Below are positions 44,959 through 54,480 of a DNA stretch of 64,000 nt, piece by piece. Each line of letters opens with the position of its first letter. The first letter of the stretch is position 1. Under the pieces are notes generated by a model. That model was not told where the DNA came from, ran no database searches, and saw nothing but the letters and a program-made list of their open reading frames with translations. The stretch is from positions 1-64,000 of the forward strand of contig NZ_PPTQ01000008.1 in NCBI RefSeq assembly GCF_003340345.1, in the 5' to 3' direction. Source of the DNA: Paraeggerthella hongkongensis. GTDB taxonomy: Bacteria > Actinomycetota > Coriobacteriia > Coriobacteriales > Eggerthellaceae. The position numbers and the translations under genes are program-made.

Positions 44959-45891
44959 CTACCCGCGCACCTCTTTCGCCATCTGCTCGATCCGGCGAAC
45001 GCGGTGGTAAACGGCGCTTTTGGACAGCGGAGGGTTCGCTCGCTCCCCCAACTCTTTGAGGGTGGCGTCGGGATACCTGACCCGCAGCTTGATGAACTCC
45101 TGCAACGCCGGCGGCAGGTTCTCCATGCCGTGCGCCTCCAGCACCATGCGGATCGCGTACAGCTGGTCAACGGAAGCGTTGGCCGCTTTGGCCTGATTCG
45201 CTATCTCGGCGTTGGTCTGCCGGTTCACGTCGTTGCGCACGCTCTTGATGACGCGCGCGTTCTCCATGGCGAGCGCGCTTTGATGAGCTCCCGCGAAGGC
45301 CAGAAACTCCAGGATGGCCGCGCCGCTTTTAAGGTAGACCATGTACGAGCTGCGCCGCTGCATGACGCGCGCGTTGATGCCCTTGCGCTCCAGCAGGCTC
45401 ACCAGGCTGTCGGCCAAGTCCTCGTTTTCGACCGTGATCTCGAAATGGAAGTCGCCGCGCGGATCCGAGACGAACCCGCTTCCCAAAAACGCACCGCGCA
45501 AATAAGCCGCAGTACAGCACTCCTTCGCCACCAGATCCGAGGTGAGCCCCATCATCAGGCCGCCCTCGGCGGAAAGCACGCCCATGTCGACGAGCGATTC
45601 CGCCAAGCGCGCCTGGGAAGGCACCTCGATAAGGTAGTTCGGCGTCTTGTGCAGCACGCTGCGGCGCACCGTGAGGTTCGTCTCCAGGTGGTACAGCTCG
45701 TGCAGCAGCTTGATGACCAGGCGCGCGACGGACGGGACGTCCGTTGCGATCTCGATGCGGTACTTGCCCTGCCCGCTGAAGAACAGCGTGCCCTCGATGC
45801 GCACGAGCGCCGCCAGCGTCGCCTTCTCGCAGTGCGAGCAGGTGGGTGGAACGCGAGCCAGTTCGTCTTTTACTTCCGCCGTGAACGACAT
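44959..45891 (-). CDS. whiA: DNA-binding protein WhiA
   Basis: A 310-residue regulator with a homing-endonuclease-like N-terminal domain (SFTAEVKDELARV ... AAYLRGAFLGSGFVSDP near residue 130) and a C-terminal helix-turn-helix (YPDATLKELGERANPPLSKSAVYHRVRRI). In Streptomyces it controls sporulation and division genes; in non-sporulators it affects cell division and nucleoid segregation. Its start lies 22 bases inside the end of yvcK. Confidence 0.95.
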   Translation of the reverse strand: MSFTAEVKDELARVPPTCSHCEKATLAALVRIEGTLFFSGQGKYRIEIATDVPSVARLVIKLLHELYHLETNLTVRRSVLHKTPNYLIEVPSQARLAESLVDMGVLSAEGGLMMGLTSDLVAKECCTAAYLRGAFLGSGFVSDPRGDFHFEITVENEDLADSLVSLLERKGINARVMQRRSSYMVYLKSGAAILEFLAFAGAHQSALAMENARVIKSVRNDVNRQTNAEIANQAKAANASVDQLYAIRMVLEAHGMENLPPALQEFIKLRVRYPDATLKELGERANPPLSKSAVYHRVRRIEQMAKEVRG

Positions 45892-46994
45892 AGGCGCAAC
45901 ACCCCCGAAAACGCTTCCCGCAACGCAGCCGGATCGTGCCAGGTGGGCCGCAGCGGATCAACCAGATTGCGCGCGATGACCACCGGCCCGCGCGCCTGGA
46001 TGGCCTGTACATCCTGATAGCTGACGCGTACGGGACGAACCCGCCGCGACAGTTCCAGATCGCCCATGTCCGACGTCGAAGCATGCTCCGGCTCGGCACC
46101 AGCCAAAGCGCTGAACAGGCCCGTTGCCGGACTATCGGGCCGTAGCGGAACCGGCGTGTGCACCAGCACGTAATCGAGCAGCCCGCGCATGCCGTGGTCC
46201 ATGAGGGCGTCCACGTGCTCGCGGGCGGCAAGGCCCCACGTCTCCCCCTGCATGTCGGCGAGCGAGCACACGAACAGCGTGCTGCCCTTCGATGCGCGTA
46301 TGGCATCCACCACGCCGGGGACCAGCAGGTTCGGGATGATGGACGTGAACAGCGAGCCCGGCCCCAGCACGATGAGGTCCGCGTTGCGAATGGCCTCGAG
46401 CGCAGGCTCGTAGGGCACCACGCCGCGCTCGGCGCGAAGCCGCACGCATTCGAGCGCGGTGCGCGAATGGCACGCCACCGCCTGACCCTCTAAAATGCGC
46501 CCGTCGCGCGTGCGCGCGGCAAGCGACACCCGATCGAGCGTTGACGGGTACACGTGCCCCCGCGCTTGCAGCAACCGCTCGCATATAGCGATAGCCTGGG
46601 GAAACGACCCTGCCGCATCCTCCAATGCCGACAGCATGAGGTTGCCCAAGGTGTGGTTGCGAGCAAACGAGAACCGGTACTTGAACGCTTTGGTCAAAGG
46701 ATCGCTCGGGTCGGCTGCCATGGCGGCGATGCACTTGCGCACGTCGCCGGGAGGCGTGACGTCGGCTTCCTCGCGCAGGATGCCGGTCGACCCGCCGTCG
46801 TCGGCCATCGCCACGACGGCGCTCGTTTCGACGCCCATCGACAGCAGCGTGCGGATGGACACCGGCGCGCCCGTGCCGCCGCCTATCACGACGGCGCGCA
46901 CGTGCTCGTCGACGGCGGATGCCGCGCTCGGCGTGCCCAGCGAAGCGAAGGCTGCCGTCAGGGACGGATCATGCGAGAACGGTTGCGTTGCCAT
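45870..46994 (-). CDS. yvcK: YvcK/CofD-like protein
   Basis: A 374-residue UDP-sugar-binding protein of the gluconeogenesis factor family, needed for growth on some carbon sources and for cell shape in Bacillus. It has VVIGGGTGAPVSIRTLL near residue 35, MADDGGSTGILREE near 64, PPGDVRKCIAAMA near 81 and VLGPGSLFTSIIPNLLV near 204. An N-terminal leader of about 30 residues precedes the domain. Between rapZ and whiA as in many Gram-positives. Confidence 0.93.
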   Translation of the reverse strand: MATQPFSHDPSLTAAFASLGTPSAASAVDEHVRAVVIGGGTGAPVSIRTLLSMGVETSAVVAMADDGGSTGILREEADVTPPGDVRKCIAAMAADPSDPLTKAFKYRFSFARNHTLGNLMLSALEDAAGSFPQAIAICERLLQARGHVYPSTLDRVSLAARTRDGRILEGQAVACHSRTALECVRLRAERGVVPYEPALEAIRNADLIVLGPGSLFTSIIPNLLVPGVVDAIRASKGSTLFVCSLADMQGETWGLAAREHVDALMDHGMRGLLDYVLVHTPVPLRPDSPATGLFSALAGAEPEHASTSDMGDLELSRRVRPVRVSYQDVQAIQARGPVVIARNLVDPLRPTWHDPAALREAFSGVLRLCRSRRK

Positions 46995-47002
46995 GCAAAG
47001 CC

Positions 47003-47962
47003 CTAGCGCCCGGCGACCGGAGCCGCGGCGGCGGAATCCGTCACCAGCAAACCGTCGGCCCCTTCGGCCAGCTTGAGGTCGCGATGGGCGATGCTCACGC
47101 GGTAGCCCTTCGCCTTGAGGTAGTCGGCCGTGGCCTCCGCCAGCGCCACGCTGCGATGCTGGCCGCCCGTGCATCCGATGCCGATGGCCAGCTGCTGCTT
47201 GCCCTCGGCCACGTAGCCCGGCATCACGCAATCGAGCAGCGCGCGCCAGCGCTTCTGGAACTCCTCGGTTTCAGGGCGGTACAGCACGAAGTCGCGCACC
47301 GGCGCGTCCAGGCCCGTCAAGGGGCGCAGCTGGGGATCGTAATACGGGTTCGGCAGGAAGCGCACGTCCATGACCAGGTCGGCGTCAAGAGGCGCGCCGT
47401 GCTTGAACCCGAACGAGTACACCGTGACCTGCAGGCCCGTGCGGTCCTCGCCGGGTGCGAACAGGGCGCGAATGGTGGTGCGCAGCTGCGGCGGCAGCAT
47501 GTCGGTGGTGTCGATGACGTGATGCGCGCTCTCGCGCAGCTCGAACAGCAAATCGCGCTCGCGCACGATGCCCTGGGCGATGGACGCCCCGTCGGCGGAA
47601 AGCGGGTGACGGCGGCGGCTGGACTTGTACCGCGCGATCAGCTTCTCGTCGTCGGCGTCCAGGAACAGGACGCGGTAATCGAGCCCGCGCTCCTTGAGCT
47701 TTTTGAGCTCGCTTGTCAAGCTGGCGAAGAAATCGCGGTTGCGCGCGTCGCACACCACGGCCAGGCGTCGCCGCTCGTCGGGCTGGCCGGGCATGCCGGT
47801 AAGCTCGAGCAGGTTCCCGATCAGGCTGGAGGGCAGATTGTCCACGCAGAAGTAGTCCAGGTCCTCGAACACGTGCATCGCCTCGGTGCGGCCGGCGCCG
47901 CTCATGCCGCTCACGATGACGAGCTCGGGCATGTGCTCAAGGTCAACCGTCGATTCGCTCAT
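47003..47962 (-). CDS. rapZ: RapZ/YvcJ nucleotide-binding protein
   Basis: A 319-residue protein with a Walker A-type VSGMSGAGRTEAMHVFED near residue 20, DNLPSSL near 45, the DFVLYRPETEEF region, and the C-terminal GIGCTGGQHRSVALAE near 270. RapZ guides RNase E in Enterobacteria; YvcJ relatives are nucleotide-binding with a less clear role. ATG 47962 lies 20 bases inside uvrC with AAGGGATTGCTG upstream. Confidence 0.93.
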   Translation of the reverse strand: MSESTVDLEHMPELVIVSGMSGAGRTEAMHVFEDLDYFCVDNLPSSLIGNLLELTGMPGQPDERRRLAVVCDARNRDFFASLTSELKKLKERGLDYRVLFLDADDEKLIARYKSSRRRHPLSADGASIAQGIVRERDLLFELRESAHHVIDTTDMLPPQLRTTIRALFAPGEDRTGLQVTVYSFGFKHGAPLDADLVMDVRFLPNPYYDPQLRPLTGLDAPVRDFVLYRPETEEFQKRWRALLDCVMPGYVAEGKQQLAIGIGCTGGQHRSVALAEATADYLKAKGYRVSIAHRDLKLAEGADGLLVTDSAAAAPVAGR

Positions 47963-50207
47963 CAGCAATCCCTTCGTCGGTACGGGAGCGCTCGCCCGTG
48001 CTGGCAAGCGCGTCGGATTCGCATTGCTGCGCGCCGCCCACGACGCGCACGTCCTTTCGCTCCCTATTATACTGCTGAAGCACGCGGTACAGCTCCTCGG
48101 CCACCTCTTCGGGCACAAGGCGCGCCGCTTTGATGTCGTCAAGGGCGGCGTCTTTGAGGTTCTTGAACGATTTGAAGTGCTTGAGCAGCGCCTTTTTGCG
48201 CACAGGCCCAAGGCCCGTCACGTCGTCGAGGATGGAGGCGGTCATGCCCTTGCCGCGCAGCTCCCGGTGGAACGTGATGGCGAAGCGGTGGGCCTCGTCG
48301 CGCACCTGCTTCACCAAATACAGGGACGCGGAACCGCTCGGCAGCACCACCGGGCCCGTGTCCTGCCAGGGAACGAACAGCTCTTCGTCGCGTTTCGCCA
48401 GACCGCACATCGCAATGTCGTGGATTCCCAGCTCGTCGAACATCTCGAGCGCCGCGGACAGCTGCGGCTTGCCGCCGTCGAGGATGATGAGATCCGGCTT
48501 GCTTCCGAAGCGCTCGTCCGCCATGCGCTCGGGCGCGTAGCGACGGCTCATCACCTCCTGCATGCTCAAAAAGTCGTTCGCCTCGTCGAGCGGCGTCTTG
48601 ATCTTGAAGCGACGGTACTGGTTCTTGTCGGGCTTGCCGTTCGTGAACACCACCATGGAGGCCACCGTGTAGGAACCGTGAATGGTGGAGATGTCGAAGC
48701 ATTCGATGCGCAGGGGAGGCTCGTCGAGGGCCAACGCGCTTTCCAGCTGAAGAAGCGCCTCGTTGATGCGCTTGTCCTCGTAATTGGTGCGCACTTTGTA
48801 GCGCATGAGCGTGTGCTTCGCGTTCGTCTCGGCCATGCTCACAAGCTCGTGCTTCTCGCCTTTGCGCGGCGCCGTGAACCGCACCTTCGCGCCATGGGGG
48901 CTTGCCAGCTTCTCGGTGAGCCATGCTTCCATAGCCTCTTCGTCCTCGGGTTCGTCGCGCACGATGATCTCATGCGGAATGGACGTGGTGGCGTCGTAGT
49001 AGCGCAGCAGGAACATGTGCAGCAGGTCGTCGTCGGGCACGTCTTTGCCGCGGTTCAGCACGAACTCGTTCGAGTTGATGATACGGCCCTCGCGCACCAT
49101 GAACACGTGCACGCCGGCGATGGTCTCCTCGCGGAAGATGCCCACCACGTCGGCGTCCAGGTTGCGCGTGGACACGGCATGCTGCTTGTCGGTCAGGCTG
49201 TTGATGGTATCGATGCGCGCCTTGATGCGCGCGGCGCGCTCGAAGTCGAGCTCTTCGGCCGCAGCCTGCATGTCGGCGGTCAGCTCGTCGACGAACTCCC
49301 GATGCTGCCCGGACAGGAATCGTCCGATGCGCTTCACATTGACCTGGTACTCTTCGGGCGTCACCGCGCCGCAGCACGCGCCGGGTCCCAAGCCCACGTG
49401 GGCATCGAAGCACGGGCGCGCGTCGCTTGCCATGAGCGCGAGCGGGTTCTTCTCCAGCCTGCGCTTGAGCTGGCGCCAGTCGGCGCACGACGTGGCGCAC
49501 AACGGCACGACGCGCCGCGCGATGTCCACCATGTCGCGCGCGGCGCGGCTGTCGGTATAGGGGCCGAAGTACTTCGTGTCGGGCTTGTGCTTCTCGCGCG
49601 TGTACTTGATGGCGGGAAACACGTCGCCTTTCGTGAGCGCGATGAACGGGTACGACTTGTCGTCTTTGAAGTCGGCGTTGAAGAACGGGCTGTGCTGGTT
49701 GATGAGGTTCTTTTCCAGCACGAGCGATTCGTGCTCGTTCTCCACCACGATGTAGTCGAAGCTGTCGATCTGGTCGACCAGCAAGGGTATTTTGGCGCGC
49801 TCGTCCTGGAAGTTCACGTACTGGCGCATGCGCGCGCGCAGCTGCTTCGCCTTGCCTACGTAGATGACCTGGCCGGACTTGTCTTTCCATAGGTACACGC
49901 CCGGCAGCGCGGGCACGGCGTTGAGCTCCTGCTTGATGCGTTCGAGCTTGGCCGTTGCCGCCCGGTCTTCCGGCAAGGTCGGTTTCCCGTCGGCCGAGGC
50001 GGCGGAGCCGAATTCGCGCGTCGCCTGGTCGAGGTCGGAGCGATGCTGCTCGCGCTCGATGCGCGAGCGCTGCCCCGCCGGCTGATCCAGGTTGTCGAAG
50101 CCAAGGGCGTCGCCGTCGTCGAGCGTGGAAAAGCCGGCCGAATCGGCAGCTTCCCTTTCTTCGTTCGCAGCATTCGTCTTGATGGGTTTGTCGAGGTATT
50201 CGTCCAT
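47943..50207 (-). CDS. uvrC: excinuclease ABC subunit C, with N-terminal extension
   Basis: A 754-residue nucleotide-excision nuclease making both incisions. The GIY-YIG domain starts at PALPGVYLWKDKSGQVIYVGKAKQLRARM, about residue 98, so about 90 extra, mostly acidic and polar residues precede it. The UvrB-binding helix pair (DELTADMQAAAEELDFERAARIKARID) is near 330, the RNase H-like domain has CFDISTIHGSYTVASMVVF near 470, and the helix-hairpin-helix LDDVTGLGPVRKKALLKHF is near 670. A 50-residue tail follows. Start of the uvrC-rapZ-yvcK-whiA block. Confidence 0.95.
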   Translation of the reverse strand: MDEYLDKPIKTNAANEEREAADSAGFSTLDDGDALGFDNLDQPAGQRSRIEREQHRSDLDQATREFGSAASADGKPTLPEDRAATAKLERIKQELNAVPALPGVYLWKDKSGQVIYVGKAKQLRARMRQYVNFQDERAKIPLLVDQIDSFDYIVVENEHESLVLEKNLINQHSPFFNADFKDDKSYPFIALTKGDVFPAIKYTREKHKPDTKYFGPYTDSRAARDMVDIARRVVPLCATSCADWRQLKRRLEKNPLALMASDARPCFDAHVGLGPGACCGAVTPEEYQVNVKRIGRFLSGQHREFVDELTADMQAAAEELDFERAARIKARIDTINSLTDKQHAVSTRNLDADVVGIFREETIAGVHVFMVREGRIINSNEFVLNRGKDVPDDDLLHMFLLRYYDATTSIPHEIIVRDEPEDEEAMEAWLTEKLASPHGAKVRFTAPRKGEKHELVSMAETNAKHTLMRYKVRTNYEDKRINEALLQLESALALDEPPLRIECFDISTIHGSYTVASMVVFTNGKPDKNQYRRFKIKTPLDEANDFLSMQEVMSRRYAPERMADERFGSKPDLIILDGGKPQLSAALEMFDELGIHDIAMCGLAKRDEELFVPWQDTGPVVLPSGSASLYLVKQVRDEAHRFAITFHRELRGKGMTASILDDVTGLGPVRKKALLKHFKSFKNLKDAALDDIKAARLVPEEVAEELYRVLQQYNRERKDVRVVGGAQQCESDALASTGERSRTDEGIADERIDG

Positions 50208-50310
50208 GAACGGCAGTATAGCAAAGCCCCGTTGCGCACCGGCCGAGCCGCCGCCGCGCGAACAAACGCTTCATGTTTGGGAGCGGGCCGTCAACGCGAC
50301 CCGCGCACCG

Positions 50311-51258
50311 CTATATGAACGGGTGGAACGCCTCTATCAGAACCGGGACCATCGCCGAGCAGATAACGCCGTTGAGCACCGAGAGCACCACCGTCTCGCC
50401 GTTCGTGCAGCGAATGAGCATGGGCAGCGTGGTGTCCTCGCTCGTTGCGCCGGCGGGCGCGATGCACGTAGGGTAGTTGAGGTGCCGGGCGATCCAGGGG
50501 ATGCAGAAGAACGACACCAGCTCGCGCAGCAGATTCGACAAGAACGTGATGCTGCCCACCTGCGCGCCGGCGATCTCGGTCATCATGACGCCCGACAAGC
50601 TGTACCAGCCCAATCCCGACGCGATGGCGCCTCCCGTCGGCAGGGAAAGCCCCGCCAAGGGAGCGCACAGCAAACCGCCCGCGATCGATCCGACCACGAT
50701 GCCGAAGGGAATGATGAGCACGCGCACGTGATACTGCCGCAGCTTACCCAAAAGGCCGCGGCTGCCGCCCACGCTGATGCCCACGAACAGCATGAGGCCG
50801 TACAGGATCAGGTCGGAATGGTCGGCTAGCGCGTCGAGCGGCGCAAGGTGCACGCCCGCCAGCCCGTAGGCTATTCCCAGCGCGAGCGCCCCCACCGCCA
50901 TGCCGATCATGACGGCTTCGCCGTTGCCGGCAGGCTCCCCCGCCGCCGGCGCCTCCTGCGCAGCGGCCACGTTCGGGCCGGCCGCCTTGCGGGTTATGTC
51001 GCTCATGAGCCAGTTCGTCAGGCCGTACACGACCAAGGTCGAAAGAGCCACCGGCACCAGGCAGAACAGGGCGCTCGCCCACCCGACGGTGCCCAGTTCC
51101 TCCAGAAACGTGTCGCGCCCTCCCAGCAAAGCTCCCATCGAGAAGATGAGCAGCGCCGTGAACAGCAGCGTCAGCTTCTCGTTCGCGCCTTTGAGGCGCG
51201 CGGGGAACACCGTTGCGCCCACGAGCACGCCCACGGCCATGATGACGAGCACTTCCAA
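50311..51258 (-). CDS. LysO-family lysine exporter
   Basis: A 315-residue membrane protein of the LysO (formerly DUF340) family, which exports lysine in E. coli. There are about eight to ten helices; the family motifs LILYGLMLFVGISVGGSRGL near residue 150, ASGLGWYSLSGVMM near 215 and a late PAGATSEDTTLPMLIRCTN near 275 are present. TTG at 51258 is used because AAAGGGGGATCAAGG precedes it, and the first helix then starts at once; a 14-residue extension is possible. Stands alone downstream of the dlt region. Confidence 0.85.
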   Translation of the reverse strand: MEVLVIMAVGVLVGATVFPARLKGANEKLTLLFTALLIFSMGALLGGRDTFLEELGTVGWASALFCLVPVALSTLVVYGLTNWLMSDITRKAAGPNVAAAQEAPAAGEPAGNGEAVMIGMAVGALALGIAYGLAGVHLAPLDALADHSDLILYGLMLFVGISVGGSRGLLGKLRQYHVRVLIIPFGIVVGSIAGGLLCAPLAGLSLPTGGAIASGLGWYSLSGVMMTEIAGAQVGSITFLSNLLRELVSFFCIPWIARHLNYPTCIAPAGATSEDTTLPMLIRCTNGETVVLSVLNGVICSAMVPVLIEAFHPFI

Positions 51259-51366
51259 CCTTGATCCCCCTTTGCTGCGAAAGCATCCATTGTAGCGCAA
51301 AGCGGCGCTACGGGGTTTCAGGTTCGCGGGGCATGCGCTCGGTTCGCGCCGCGAAGCCGCGGGGCT

Positions 51367-53001
51367 TCAGGTTCGCCGGGAGCGCGGTCGGCTCTCCTTC
51401 GCCGGAGACGCAGCGGCGCGAACCCGCCCGCGCCCCATGCGCACGGCTACCGCCAGCTTGGCGGCGCCGCCCGCAGCAAGGAGCGCCGCGCTTGCCCCCA
51501 GCACCGCAGCCACGTCGGGAGCGAACGTGAGCACGTCGCGCCACGGCACCCCGCGCAGGATGGGAAGCGCCAGAACCGCAAGCGGCGCGACGACGTGCAG
51601 GACGACGGCGCGCGCGACCAGCATCCGCCTCGCGCGCAACCGCAGCGCCGGCGACGCCTGCGATACGTACGTCACGCGCATGCGGCGCGTCCACCGCCGC
51701 AGCAACCCCAGCGGCGCTGCGCTCGCCAGCAGGACACAGGCGTACAGCACGTCGTTGCGCGCATGCGCCACCCGCACCCACGAAGCGTCGACCGGGTCTG
51801 GATCGGCGCCCACCGCCGCAGCCACCACGCCGTTCGCCAGCTCGAAGAACAGGTTGTCGCCGCCCGCATGGTCGCTCGCATCGCCCAGCACCACCACGCC
51901 CAAACCGCGCTCGGGCAGCAGGCACATGCTTGCCACGTAGTTCTCCACCTGCCCGTCATGGGACAGCACCGTCTCCCCGTCGTCCCAGGAAAACGACGTC
52001 CAGCCCATGCCGTAGTACGTGTCGCCTTCGGGATCGGGAACGCGGTCCATGAACATCGACTCGATTCCCTGCGGCGAGATCACGCGCTCCCCCGCGTCGC
52101 TTCGCCCGCCGTTGAGGTACATCCGCAGATAGCGCGCCATGTCGGAAACGCTCGCCGCCACGTAGCCCGACGGAGCGGCTCCCCACGCCTCGTCGCTTGA
52201 CGCGTGCGCGAACCCATCGGCTACGGGCACGCCGAACCAACCGCGATGGCCAGGCGCCATGCCCTTTTCCCGCGCGATCTCGCCATCAGCCGTCGAGCGG
52301 TCCATCCCAAGGGGAAGAAGCACGTGATCGCGCAGGTACGCCGCGTACTCCTGCCCCGAAGCCGCTTCGACGATGCGGCCGAGCAAATCGTAGTTGGCGT
52401 TCGCGTACGAGAACGTCCCGAACGACGCGCCCTTGCGCGCATCGGCGAGCGCATCGTAGTACCCGAACCCGCTCGTCTGGTTGAGCAGGGATCGCACCGT
52501 GACCTCGGACGGCACGCCGTACTGCGGCACGTACAACGAGGCCGGCGCATCGAGGTCCACCTCCCCCGCCTCCACCAGCTGCATCACCGCAAGAGCCGTG
52601 AACGACTTGCTAAGCGACCCTATCGTGAAAAGCGCCTCGGCATCCGGGCAATCCCCCAGCGTGCGCAGGTACCGGACGCCCGAAGCATCCACCACGGCCA
52701 CGGCAACGCCCGGCACGCCCGTGCGGGACGCGTTGTCGTCCAGGTAGGAATCGAGCCGAACCGCAAGCGCGCCGCCTTCGGGCTCCATCCCCTGGGGAGG
52801 CGCTTCGTCGGCCAAATCCCCCAGGTCGCCGCCGTCTTCGACGCCAAGATCCGCAGGCTCGTCGGAGGGCGCCGCAAGATCGGGCTCCTGGTCAGGCACG
52901 TCGGCGACAGGTACGCAGCCGACAGCTGCACCGATGCACGAAAGCGCCAAAAAGGCCGCAATCGCCGCACGCCTGCCGATAATCGCCATCCCGTTCGCCA
53001 T
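51367..53001 (-). CDS. beta-lactamase-like serine hydrolase lipoprotein
   Basis: A 544-residue exported protein. A signal with lipobox (ALSCIGAAVGC, Cys near residue 29) is followed by an acidic linker (about 35-75) and a class C beta-lactamase/PBP-like domain: FTIGSLSKSFTA near 131 (Ser-x-x-Lys), SYANANYDLLG near 210 (Tyr-x-Asn) and LSHDGQ near 338 (His-x-Gly). Three C-terminal helices (about 420-520) and a basic tail anchor it again. It starts 19 bases after the dltX-like gene, so it probably belongs to the dlt transcript. By analogy with FmtA it might act on D-alanyl esters; a peptidase role is equally open. Confidence 0.78.
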   Translation of the reverse strand: MANGMAIIGRRAAIAAFLALSCIGAAVGCVPVADVPDQEPDLAAPSDEPADLGVEDGGDLGDLADEAPPQGMEPEGGALAVRLDSYLDDNASRTGVPGVAVAVVDASGVRYLRTLGDCPDAEALFTIGSLSKSFTALAVMQLVEAGEVDLDAPASLYVPQYGVPSEVTVRSLLNQTSGFGYYDALADARKGASFGTFSYANANYDLLGRIVEAASGQEYAAYLRDHVLLPLGMDRSTADGEIAREKGMAPGHRGWFGVPVADGFAHASSDEAWGAAPSGYVAASVSDMARYLRMYLNGGRSDAGERVISPQGIESMFMDRVPDPEGDTYYGMGWTSFSWDDGETVLSHDGQVENYVASMCLLPERGLGVVVLGDASDHAGGDNLFFELANGVVAAAVGADPDPVDASWVRVAHARNDVLYACVLLASAAPLGLLRRWTRRMRVTYVSQASPALRLRARRMLVARAVVLHVVAPLAVLALPILRGVPWRDVLTFAPDVAAVLGASAALLAAGGAAKLAVAVRMGRGRVRAAASPAKESRPRSRRT

Positions 53002-53020
53002 CACGATCGCACCCGGCTTC

Positions 53021-53194
53021 CTAGAAACTGTCGTATACGAATTGAACCGGTTGGGAAAAGCCGGAGAACACGATGAACCAGGCGAGCAGGACGACCAGAG
53101 CGACCACGGCTGCGCCGGCCGCCGCAACCAGCAGCCCGGGACGCCGTCGCACCGCGTCGCGCACACCGTCCGCCCACCGAAGAAGCCGGCTCAC
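53021..53194 (-). CDS. dltX: DltX-like microprotein
   Basis: A 57-residue single-helix protein (helix about 21-43) with a basic N-terminus and the C-terminal end QFVYDSF. DltX proteins have a C-terminal motif with a conserved Tyr that carries D-alanine between DltB and DltD, and this tail fits that pattern. The GTG start overlaps the dltD stop by four bases. In Firmicutes dltX is usually before dltA; here it is after dltD. Confidence 0.75.
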   Translation of the reverse strand: MSRLLRWADGVRDAVRRRPGLLVAAAGAAVVALVVLLAWFIVFSGFSQPVQFVYDSF

Positions 53195-54468
53195 GATGCG
53201 CTCCCGTCGGTCACGCCGGCAAGCGAGGCGCCCGCATCGCCCGCCGAAGCCAAGCCCTCGGCCCGGCCGAAGCCGGCCCCGCCCAGAAACGCATCGTCGC
53301 GCCCGTTCGCGAAATCGTAGAACGCCTGCTCGATGCGCACCCAGCCGCGCCAGCCGGGATGCACGGTATCGCACAGAAAGTACTTCTCGTACTCGCAGCT
53401 GGAGAAGTCGGCGTACGCAGCCCCCGCCGCATCGCACGCGCCGCGCACGCGATCGTAGAACGCGCTGCGCACATCGGCTTCAACTCCCTCGCGGTCGTAC
53501 CAGGCGCCGTGCATCGGCAGAATCACCACAAGCGGCTCCAGTCCCGTTTCGCGGCACACGTCCAAAAAGCACGAGAGGTCGTCGTATTCGGCATTCGCCT
53601 CCGTGAAGTTCTGCCCGCGTTCCACGTTGTAGCGGGAGTTCTTCTGCCAATAGGCGTCGTAGATGCCGTACGGGTTGGTGGTGCAGGCGGCGGCGCCGGA
53701 TGCATCCGCCTGCGACAGCAGGGCCCTCCAGTCGGGTTCGCCCGTCGGGTTGCCGATCGCACGAGCAGCGCTCTTGTGCGGAGCCTGCTCGATCACCTGA
53801 GGCAAGCGGCTGCGAATGCGCGCGTCCTCCGCAAGCGAATACGCCGCATCGTTCACGGCGTCGAACGGCGTGTCCCTGTTGGCCGCGGCAAGCTGCCCCG
53901 CGTTCACCCCAAGGGCCGCCATGCGGGATCGAACGTAGGCCTTCGTTTTCTCGGACAGACGCGGGTTGTCCGCGAACTGCCGGTACAGGCTGTACGAGAA
54001 CTTCGAGGGGAACTTCGCCTGCGCCCCGTTGCCCTTGAAGAACCATTGCGGCGACACCACGATCATGACCTTCTTGTTCTTGACCTTGTCGCCGTACGCA
54101 CCGGCCGCAACAGCTTGCCATAGGCTTTGATCGTACGCTTCGCCGACGAAAGTCAGATCCACTCCGGTCACGTTCTCGCCAAACACCGCCTGCGGGCACT
54201 GCGCGACCTTGTCCTTCGAAATGTAGAACTCCGACGATCCGAACGCCAGGTGGCCGTCCGCGCTCATCGAAGACAGCGTGAACGCGGTGCTCTCGGACTT
54301 CACGCCCGAATACACGTAATCGTAGAGCCGTGTCGGATCGTGATCGGTTTGCCGGGGCAGCCCCCAGGCGCAAAACCCCGCGACCGCCAGCACGGCTGCG
54401 AGCAGCGCCGCAACCACGCCGCGCAGCAAGGCCATGCCCGTAAAGCCGGTCGATGCCCCTTTCGCCAT
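53191..54468 (-). CDS. dltD: DltD, D-alanyl-teichoic acid transfer protein
   Basis: A 425-residue membrane-anchored protein with one N-terminal helix (about 12-34) and an SGNH-like outer domain: FGSSEFYIS near residue 77 (nucleophile Ser), VSPQWFFKGN near 138, VVILPMHGAWYD near 318 and a late FLCDTVHPGWRGWVRIEQAFYDF near 367 with the Asp and His of the triad. It completes D-alanine transfer to teichoic acid. It lies 12 bases after dltC. Confidence 0.9.
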   Translation of the reverse strand: MAKGASTGFTGMALLRGVVAALLAAVLAVAGFCAWGLPRQTDHDPTRLYDYVYSGVKSESTAFTLSSMSADGHLAFGSSEFYISKDKVAQCPQAVFGENVTGVDLTFVGEAYDQSLWQAVAAGAYGDKVKNKKVMIVVSPQWFFKGNGAQAKFPSKFSYSLYRQFADNPRLSEKTKAYVRSRMAALGVNAGQLAAANRDTPFDAVNDAAYSLAEDARIRSRLPQVIEQAPHKSAARAIGNPTGEPDWRALLSQADASGAAACTTNPYGIYDAYWQKNSRYNVERGQNFTEANAEYDDLSCFLDVCRETGLEPLVVILPMHGAWYDREGVEADVRSAFYDRVRGACDAAGAAYADFSSCEYEKYFLCDTVHPGWRGWVRIEQAFYDFANGRDDAFLGGAGFGRAEGLASAGDAGASLAGVTDGSAS

Positions 54469-54480
54469 GGTCCCGCCCGC

